Positions 23,330 to 29,306 of a stretch of 29,306 bases of DNA are shown here, in pieces (within the stretch, counting starts at the first letter, position 1; each line of letters starts with the position of its first letter). Origin of the DNA: Paramacrobiotus richtersi (taxonomy: Eukaryota > Tardigrada > Eutardigrada > Parachela > Macrobiotidae); NCBI GenBank assembly GCA_034698045.1, contig JAQGAU010000389.1:1-29306 (forward strand), given 5' to 3'. Under the pieces are notes generated by a model. That model searched no databases. It saw only the letters and a program-made list of their open reading frames with translations, and was not told the DNA's origin. The translations under genes were made by a program, and so were the position numbers.

Positions 23330-23335
23330 AATAAA
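23330..23335 (+). terminator. Poly(A) signal AATAAA of the EF-hand-like gene
   Basis: AATAAA lies 156 nt after the stop at 23174 and before the convergent scramblase gene. Confidence 0.5.
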
Positions 23336-23585
23336 AACCGCAACAGCGAATCGTACTCCTATACAGCAGATGATATGAATGACAAGTAAACTATCTTCTA
23401 AAGAAATGAAATATGTTACATTAAGGGAAAAAACGCTGGCAATGCCTGGCAGCATACAGTCCGTGGCGGACAACAAGCATACAGGTAACGCTGGTTCGTG
23501 TCCAATATCCAGACACTGCTGTGCTGCAAACGGCACTCAGTGCAAAGGTTTCGGGTTTCCAGCAAGCTTCACTTCCAGACCCCCT

Positions 23586-25089
23586 TTATGCTTTCTTGAC
23601 ATTGTCCTCGAAATACATAAAATCCTGCAACAAAACACATGATCATGATTCATAACTGGCACGTTATATAGGGTAAGCAATAATGTTACATTACAATAGG
23701 GGTACTCAATTATAGCTCTGTACGGTAAAGAGAAATGTTCTTTAATGAAAAGTAACCAATCGAGGTACTTTATGCTATAGAAAATTTTCTCTTTAACATA
23801 TAGAGCCCCGCCTCCTAAAGAAGCTTTGAGTACCCCTAATAATGTTATTGTTAAAGAAATACGTCACATTATTAAGTGCCCTTTTATATTCTTTGCATAA
23901 CGTACTATAAGGAAGCACGCTCCAAGTAAGGTGGCCTTAACGTGAATGTCCAAGTCTTTCGGAAACTGTATGCCAAAGTTATCAGCATCCGTGAACATCT
24001 CCTTCAGTAGCCCTGACCATTGCTTGGAGATTTTCCCAACCTGGATTTTCCCATCGGCACTTAGAACCTGTTGCAATATTCCAGTTGATGACAAGCATTG
24101 CTCCATTTTATTTTTGAACCGTTTATTGCGATTTCGCTAAGGGGTACAGTAATATACCTGAAATTCCACGTTACCAAAGCAGCTGCTGGTACAGATGGGT
24201 CCTTCGATACGCAACATAATCTCGCGATTCGCATTCAAAATCTTGAATTTCGGTATGCAGACACTCCATTCTTGCGCGACATATCCGATGATGGTTCCTG
24301 GGGGAGCCGTAACCTCCAGTTCCTAACACACAAATCGGATGATTCACATCTTTCAAGCAGTTAGTACGAACGCGAAAAATGTGTCTTACTTGCAAGCAGC
24401 AAAAGCAGCAGCAATGAGTGCATCTAAACGGGCGATGAAGATGCATAACTTCCACCATGGCGTTGTCGAGAATGCGTATCTCGAAAGGTCGTACATTGCC
24501 ACAGCACTGCCTCGTCATGCAGTCCGTGTTTTCTTCTGCGTAGTATACTTGCTGGGATAAAGCGTTGGAGATTCGGTATTTGTTGTTCCCCTCGCAAGCC
24601 GTGAAAACTGAAACCACAGCTTAATGAAGGCGTGATGAAAAGGTCAAGAAAGCATACTTTCAAGAAGTTCGATTTCTTGTCGGATTAACAACTGGTCCAA
24701 CAAGGACAGGTACTCCAGTCCAGGGGGACAGTCGGGAATCGAAATGTGCGGCATCGCCATCCAGACTATCGGCATTCCCTGGGCATTGACGGCCATTCCT
24801 GGTTGAATGACTTGTACATTTGGCACGGCCGAGGCTCCAGATGGATTCATAGCCATGGCAGATGGAGTGCCCATGCCAGAGGGGTTTTTCACCTGCGAAC
24901 CTGGCGCTGTGGACTGCAGCGCTGCTGAACGCTGTCCCACGGAGGCCTATAAGCACAAGTTACATTAAAACTTCGCTATAATGAATGGATATGAAATTGC
25001 GTGCTTTACAGATTCTACGTGATAGGTTCCACATGGCGTCTGGAATTATAGCTACTTACGGCACTTTTCTGGGAAGCTGGTGCGTACAT
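23586..25089 (-). CDS. Phospholipid scramblase (PLSCR family)
   Basis: Six minus-strand exons: 25089-25060, 24946-24658, 24607-24390, 24322-24158, 24067-23906 and 23624-23586. They sum to 903 nt, 300 aa, the usual family size. Scramblases are membrane-anchored proteins linked to calcium-dependent movement of phospholipids between leaflets. The N-terminus is Pro/Met/Gln-rich, as in PLSCR1. Core signals follow in order: CPPGLEYLSLLDQLLIRQEI, FTACEGNNKYRISNALSQQV, CCGNVRPFEIRILDN, and the Cys cluster CCCFCC (172-177), the palmitoylation site in PLSCR1. Next come VTAPPGTIIGYVAQEWSVC, GKISKQWSGLLKEMFTDADN and the EF-hand-like calcium segment DADNFGIQFPKDLD (261-274). The predicted C-terminal membrane helix is VKATLLGACFLIDFMYF. 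It looks intact. Which PLSCR member it corresponds to cannot be told. Confidence 0.93.
23697..23838. mobile_element. Short MITE-like element in the last scramblase intron
   Basis: About 140 bp bounded by inverted repeats TAGGGGTACTCAA (23697-23709) and TTGAGTACCCCTA (23826-23838). The right end continues into a GC-rich stretch (GAGCCCCGCCTCC) like the ends of many hAT-type MITEs. There is no coding capacity and no clean target duplication could be fixed. The intron keeps its splice sites. Confidence 0.6.
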
Positions 25090-25479
25090 TCTCCGCGATT
25101 AGAAGTGACAGATTAAGATAATCAAATGGTGTTAAATCTTTGTAGTTTAATGTGTTTTCTGTTAATCGGTTCTACGTTCTACAAGAACTTGGATGTGCGA
25201 AATCAAAAGCCCGTTTATTTGCGAGACCGAAAGCGTTGTATCTTGGTAACTTTGTTGTGCGTGTATCATTATTTTATCATTAAACTGCATAATTCGCATA
25301 TTATGGCTGTACTGTACGTACCGCAGTTGCCAAAGTCAGTAGGACTACAATCAGTCAGGCTAGGCTGTTACAACCATAAACGAAACACTTTGCGTCAAAG
25401 AAGAACAAATACATTAAAACAGAACGATTTATTTGAGCTGCCACCAGGCACTATTTGCACAAAATTTGCAGGCATTTAC
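25090..25479. promoter_or_regulatory. Scramblase upstream region, cut off by a transposon
   Basis: This 390-bp stretch lies between the scramblase start codon and the left end of the transposon, so it should hold the scramblase promoter and 5' UTR. No specific motif was assigned. A plus-strand open frame crosses it but has no protein-like signal. Confidence 0.4.
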
Positions 25480-25595
25480 GGCAGGGTCTAAAACCTGGCT
25501 ATGGCAATTGCCACTGGCTATGGCGACTGGCTATGGTAACGCATTTCTGGCAACGCCAGTGCTAGAACCTGGCATTGCCAGGATAAAACATGGCG
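25480..25595 (+). repeat. Left terminal inverted repeat of the 1.86-kb transposon
   Basis: It aligns, as reverse complement, with 27225-27339 with few differences. It carries three TGGCTATGG units plus TGGCAACGCCA and TGGCATTGCCA, the last two themselves small palindromes. Confidence 0.85.
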
Positions 25596-25797
25596 AAATA
25601 GGGATAAAGCACCGCATCATTTTGCTGGACTGAACATCCTTAGATTCCGATTTTTGCACAGTAGTGATGCTGTTCAATTATAAACCGAAGTTCGAGCTTT
25701 ACACTTAACGTTCTGCGGCTATCGTTATGGGAAGAACCGCGGGCTAAATTGTTGCATCGTGGTTTCAGTAAAGCTGCTCTGACATGTTGCAGTTAGC

Positions 25798-25946
25798 CAG
25801 TGGCGCGTTTAGACCGGTTTCTAGGGGGGCACCAGGGAACTCCGACAGAAGGGCCCCCCTTCTCCCAAATTTTGGCGAACCCACCTACAGCATACCGGCT
25901 AGGGGGGCGCCACGGCCCGCCGGCGACCCCCCTAAACGCGCCACTG
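25798..25946. mobile_element. GC-rich MITE nested in the larger transposon
   Basis: About 149 bp with 15-bp inverted ends CAGTGGCGCGTTTAG and CTAAACGCGCCACTG. The interior is G/C-rich with runs of six G or C, unlike its AT-rich surroundings. CAGTGGCG-type ends are common in hAT-like MITEs. AGTTAGC occurs at 25791-25797 and again at 25950-25956, a possible target duplication, though three bases (CTG) separate it from the right end. It must have inserted after, or travelled with, the larger element. Confidence 0.7.
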
Positions 25947-26689
25947 CTGAGTTAGCGATGCTACCACAAGAGACACGTTGCACATCTTGTTTTAAACTGC
26001 TCACAGATCGTGGGCTGATAAATTCGTAACTTCGTCCTATAGCGTAAGATTTATGACTGGATTATTTTTACCATTTGTCGCACAGATGGAACAATAATGC
26101 CACCGGTCAGTCAGACGCTTATGTTTTTATGTACCTTTTCTGTTTTCGAAACCTCTTCTGACTATTATTTAACTGTCTACTTCGGGCACACTGACAATGA
26201 GCTACCGGGGAAAAGTGTGGATAATGAAGACTTGTACCCAATCATCAGGAATCAGCTACCACGATGTAAGTAAGTGCGTAATTAAGAAGCAACCAAGAAG
26301 CTAAACAGTTGCTTCCTCTGCTTTTTTCACTTTGAACTACTGTGGAAAGGAATCTGATAAAAAAATATAAAACTATTTCACTGTCGCATAAATTGTACTA
26401 AAAGCAAACTCTTTCGTTTAAATGTTAGGCGACATGAATAACTTTTTATGTATACAATTCATAATTTATTTACTATATACAATTAAATTTGTTTCATGAT
26501 TTATTCAATTTTTACGAGCGCTAGGTGCATCTCGGATATGCGGGAAACAATAACTGCATTACAAGTTCAGTACATTGTGTAAGTACTCAAGACCACATAC
26601 ATAGCAGTCTTAGTACACTGTTTGGGTGCACTGGGCTGTTTTTACCAATGCAGTGGTACTCTTTCGCGCAAAACGGTTGAATTATAATC

Positions 26690-26745
26690 ACAACATAAAT
26701 AAATGATTGGAAAAGTAAATAAATAAAAACTAAAAATAAATGAAC
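26690..26745. repeat. AT-rich AAATAAAT simple repeat
   Basis: Several AAATAAAT/AAATAAAA units cluster in the interior of the transposon. No further structure is apparent. Confidence 0.5.
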
Positions 26746-27224
26746 TGTACTGGGCTACCGTTGGAGTACAGAGTTTTTGGTCAACGTAGATTGGAAATCA
26801 TTATTGCATTAATGGGTGTACTAGAAGTGCCCCATGGAGATGTACTTATGATAACTTGTCTACTGTGAGTGCGGTATGTGTTGTAATCACATGTGTAAAT
26901 AGGACATGCAACAAGCATCATTTACCATCATTTCTTGAAGAAATTTCAATTGAAATGAAAGAATATAATGAATCAACATGCATCTCAGTGTTAGGCTAAA
27001 GTTTGTGCACCTACGGCGGCTCAGTTAATAGCTGATAATATATTGGGCACAGCTGCCAAACTAAAGCGCCGTGCTTGTCATTAACATAATATTATGCCGC
27101 ACGTTCGCCTTTGTTTAGGTAAGAAAGATCGTGCGAAGCATCGTCCCTTATTAACAAATTTTACCGTGTATTTCCGGTTTCGTCAGCTCTTGCCTAGAGA
27201 GAATACCACGTTTTTGTCCTTTTT

Positions 27225-27339
27225 GCCATGTTTTATCCTGGCAATGCCAGGTTTTAGCACTGGCGTTGCCAAAAAGGCGTTGCCATTGCCAGTTGCCATA
27301 GCCAGTGGCAATTGCCATAGCCAGGTTTTAGACCCTGCC
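27225..27339 (-). repeat. Right terminal inverted repeat of the 1.86-kb transposon
   Basis: Mirror copy of the left terminal repeat. Similarity stops sharply inside of about 27225. Its outer end lies 141 bp beyond the USP stop codon. Confidence 0.85.
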
Positions 27340-27348
27340 GGCATTTAC

Positions 27349-27480
27349 AGCCTTCCCAGTCCATACGTCCGCGATCACCGGTGTATTCTTCATGGCAGAG
27401 CCAGAAAACCAAAGTTTGCAGATATTGTTAGCACAACAAACAACATTCTTGCCCGACCAAATGGAGCTCTACCACTGGGC
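27349..27480 (-). other. Short USP 3' region next to the transposon
   Basis: This 132-bp remnant between the USP stop and the target duplication has no AATAAA or ATTAAA on the minus strand. The USP transcript probably ends inside the transposon or uses a weak signal. Confidence 0.45.
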
Positions 27481-29306
27481 TTAAAAGGTCATTTCGTAAA
27501 ACAGAACATAGGCGTCCGATGTAACGGAATCCCTAACCGACGCGCTGCTCACCCTGAAACGACGAGAACCTGTTGCATCAAAATGACAAACGTAAAGCGC
27601 AACAGTCAAAGTTGAGCTAGCATACCGCGAATCATTGTATTCGCTCCATTTATCAGTAACCGGGTGCTTGCAGAAGGCCGTATAATGTCCGTAATGTGTG
27701 CTACCGGTGTGACATGATACGGCATACAAATTATACTTTGGCCGAGGTCCCGAGTACATTTCTGCCGCAAAGGAGGACAGATCCATACCCTCCACTGGGT
27801 AATCCACTAAACTGGAAATCTTGGCCCTGTAACGTTCTTGGGAGAAGCGCTTCAGGTGAATAACGAGATACTTTGGGAATCGCTGAATGGAGAAAAATTT
27901 TATGCATCGTTGTTTCGATTTGCAGTGCTCGCAAACCTTAAAGAAACAGTGGTGAAAACGTGTCGCTGAAAACTCGTTTTCAGATCGTTTACCGGCCGCT
28001 CATCTCCGTCGAGTACTTCCTTTTTCGTAAAAGATTTAAAACAATCATAAATACTGCACTCGTTCGAGGCTGAACTTCGGGAACTGGGTATGGGAAGAGC
28101 CAGGTCCCAGAATGGATCAAAGGTCACGGAGCAGTGCCCACATCTATCACAGACTAAGGAGCTTTTCAGTTGACCGACAAACAAGTCTGCAAGAATGATA
28201 CACATGTCACTGAAAATACTGAAGTGAGCAAAATCGACACACCAACTAGTTTGCTGTTATCTCTCCTGAGGTAACGCTTCCATGCTTCAGCAGATTTCTG
28301 CGCGTCGCTCAAATGCTCTGGTATCCCTTGTGCTTCGGGTTTGGGTTTCGCGGTGATGCGATTCACATCTTCGTGTAAACCCTCCAGGAGGTAGCGTAGA
28401 AATTCCTGAGCGTCTTGTTGCCTGTATAAAGTTGCCAGTTGTAGCGGATGAAGCGAAAATTTTAGCGATTAACACAGAACTCACAAGTAGCCAGAAAACC
28501 GCGGGGCATATTGTTGTACCTTCCGATGGAATCGATCAGGGTCGTACACAGTTGCGTTGGCATAAACCGAATGCTGTTTCCATAAAGCATCCAGCACAGA
28601 TGCAAACGCTACGAGGAACACCGTAGATCAGGCAGATTGTGTCGTTAGTTGGTTACCACTTACCAGATATAAGCGGGCTTTCTCGGCGGTTGGAGGATGC
28701 ACTAAGCTCAGCCTGAAACTCGCCAGACATGCAGTAATCCCGTAAATCTTTGGTGTTGCTCAGGCATTGTAATATGGAGTTCATAAAACACTGCAAACAT
28801 GTTACATTTCAGCACATGAGAAAAATTCAAAAAAACCGAAAGGTTTTGCGACAGATCTACGTAGATTTGTAACATACTAATTCCACGACTACAAAAAACG
28901 GGCGGTCAAAAGGAATCTTTCGCGACAGCCGAAAGGGCGCTTTTTCTGATTGAATGATGGTGCTACTTAGTTTGTATTATTAGGGCTACTGTTTGATACG
29001 GCTGGTCATTTTGTATACGTTTACTGATACATTCTATATTGTTCCGAAACCCCAGCCATTTGAAATTGTCCTCCGTACAGTATTGCCAATGTTTTTTAAA
29101 CCCGTCAGTCCCGCTCGATCCACTTCGTCACTTGTGATGTGTTTCTTCGTCGCATGCATCGAGCGTGTTGGTCTCGGGGACCGTGACCTGGCATTGGTTC
29201 CCGTAGCAGCATAGGAATTTGTGCTGCTGGTGCGGTGACCTTTGCCCTCACCGTCCTTGCTGTCAAAGTCGATGTCGTCAGTCCTTGCTGTCGCTTCGGG
29301 CAACTG
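27481..29306 (-). CDS. Ubiquitin-specific protease, USP2/USP21 type (N-terminus outside window)
   Basis: Seven minus-strand exons: 29306-29079 (open to the window edge), 28790-28664, 28608-28485, 28421-28243, 28186-27993, 27936-27626 and 27553-27481 (TAA). Phases agree throughout. The product is a complete USP cysteine-protease domain that removes ubiquitin from proteins. The Cys box is GLTGLKNIGNT joined across an intron to CFMNSILQCLSNT; the catalytic Cys is the first codon of exon 28790-28664. QQDAQEFLRYLLEGLH and ELFVGQ-type LFVGQLKSS follow. Two zinc-binding Cys pairs (CDRCGHC; CEHC) are present, then the IQRFPKYLVIHLKRFS strand, the His box HYGHYTAFCKHP, and DAYVLFYEMTF at the end. The best match I recall is USP2, with USP21 close. 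The Ser/Arg-rich region before the domain runs off the window. All catalytic motifs look intact. Confidence 0.92.

Larger units (their letters stand above)
25480..27339. mobile_element. Non-autonomous DNA transposon, Mutator-like by target duplication
   Basis: Terminal inverted repeats of about 115 bp lie at 25480-25595 and 27225-27339. Both begin GGCAGGGTCTAAAACCTGGC read inward and stay about 90% alike. They are flanked by a perfect 9-bp direct repeat, GGCATTTAC, at 25471-25479 and 27340-27348. A 9-bp duplication with long inverted repeats is typical of Mutator-like elements; an 8-bp duplication (hAT) is also possible. The inverted repeats are built from short TGGCTATGGC/TGGCAATGGC motifs, likely binding sites for a transposase. 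The 1.6-kb interior is AT-rich with no transposase frame, so the element depended on a relative elsewhere. A second MITE sits inside. Confidence 0.8.

Noticed and set aside
23997-24617. Several plus-strand open frames in the scramblase region
   Set aside because: They are antisense to scramblase exons with clear family motifs.
27094-27615. 173-codon plus-strand open frame
   Set aside because: It runs from the transposon interior through the right terminal repeat and antisense to the last USP exon, with no protein-like signal.
1-29306. CRISPR arrays, prokaryotic operons or virus-derived elements
   Set aside because: No regularly spaced repeats, no ribosome-binding sites, no reverse transcriptase, capsid or integrase-like frames, and the genes are spliced.

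Overview
The window looks like nuclear DNA of an animal with a compact genome. Nearly all genes are split by short GT-AG introns, mostly 45-120 bp. They encode typical metazoan proteins: UFD1, the exocyst subunit Sec15/EXOC6, an STKLD1-like pseudokinase, phospholipid scramblase and a USP2/USP21-type deubiquitinase. Genes lie close together on both strands. I cannot fix the lineage from sequence alone; an invertebrate or early-branching animal fits best. Exon joins were worked out by hand from reading frame, intron phase and splice sites, without transcript data.

Layout, left to right. 1-1241 (+): 3' part of a Cys/Lys/Pro-rich metallothionein-like repeat gene. 2108-4032 (+): unrecognised 403-aa protein in six exons. 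4242-5835 (-): complete UFD1 in eight exons. 6006-6772 (+): unrecognised gene whose 5' end is unresolved, divergent from UFD1. 7597-9548 (+): membrane-anchored bulb-lectin/PAN/bulb-lectin protein. 10542-14463 (+): Sec15 with a long extra N-terminus. 14784-15656 (-): probable small membrane protein, structure unresolved. 15904-18475 (+): STKLD1-like pseudokinase with a helical C-terminal half. 19433-23174 (+): 823-aa protein of degenerate EF-hand-like modules in eleven exons. 23586-25089 (-): phospholipid scramblase in six exons, with a short MITE in its last intron. 25480-27339: a 1.86-kb non-autonomous DNA transposon with ~115-bp terminal inverted repeats and a 9-bp target duplication (Mutator-like), holding a second, GC-rich MITE. 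27481-29306 (-): USP2/USP21-type catalytic domain, running off the right edge.

The neighbours do not form one pathway. UFD1 and the USP are both ubiquitin-system proteins but lie 20 kb apart. I see no operon, CRISPR array, RNA gene, virus-derived element or toxin system. The points most worth following are the lectin-PAN-lectin protein, the exon-repeat metallothionein-like gene, the Sec15 extension, the transposon between the scramblase and USP genes, and three genes I could not identify.
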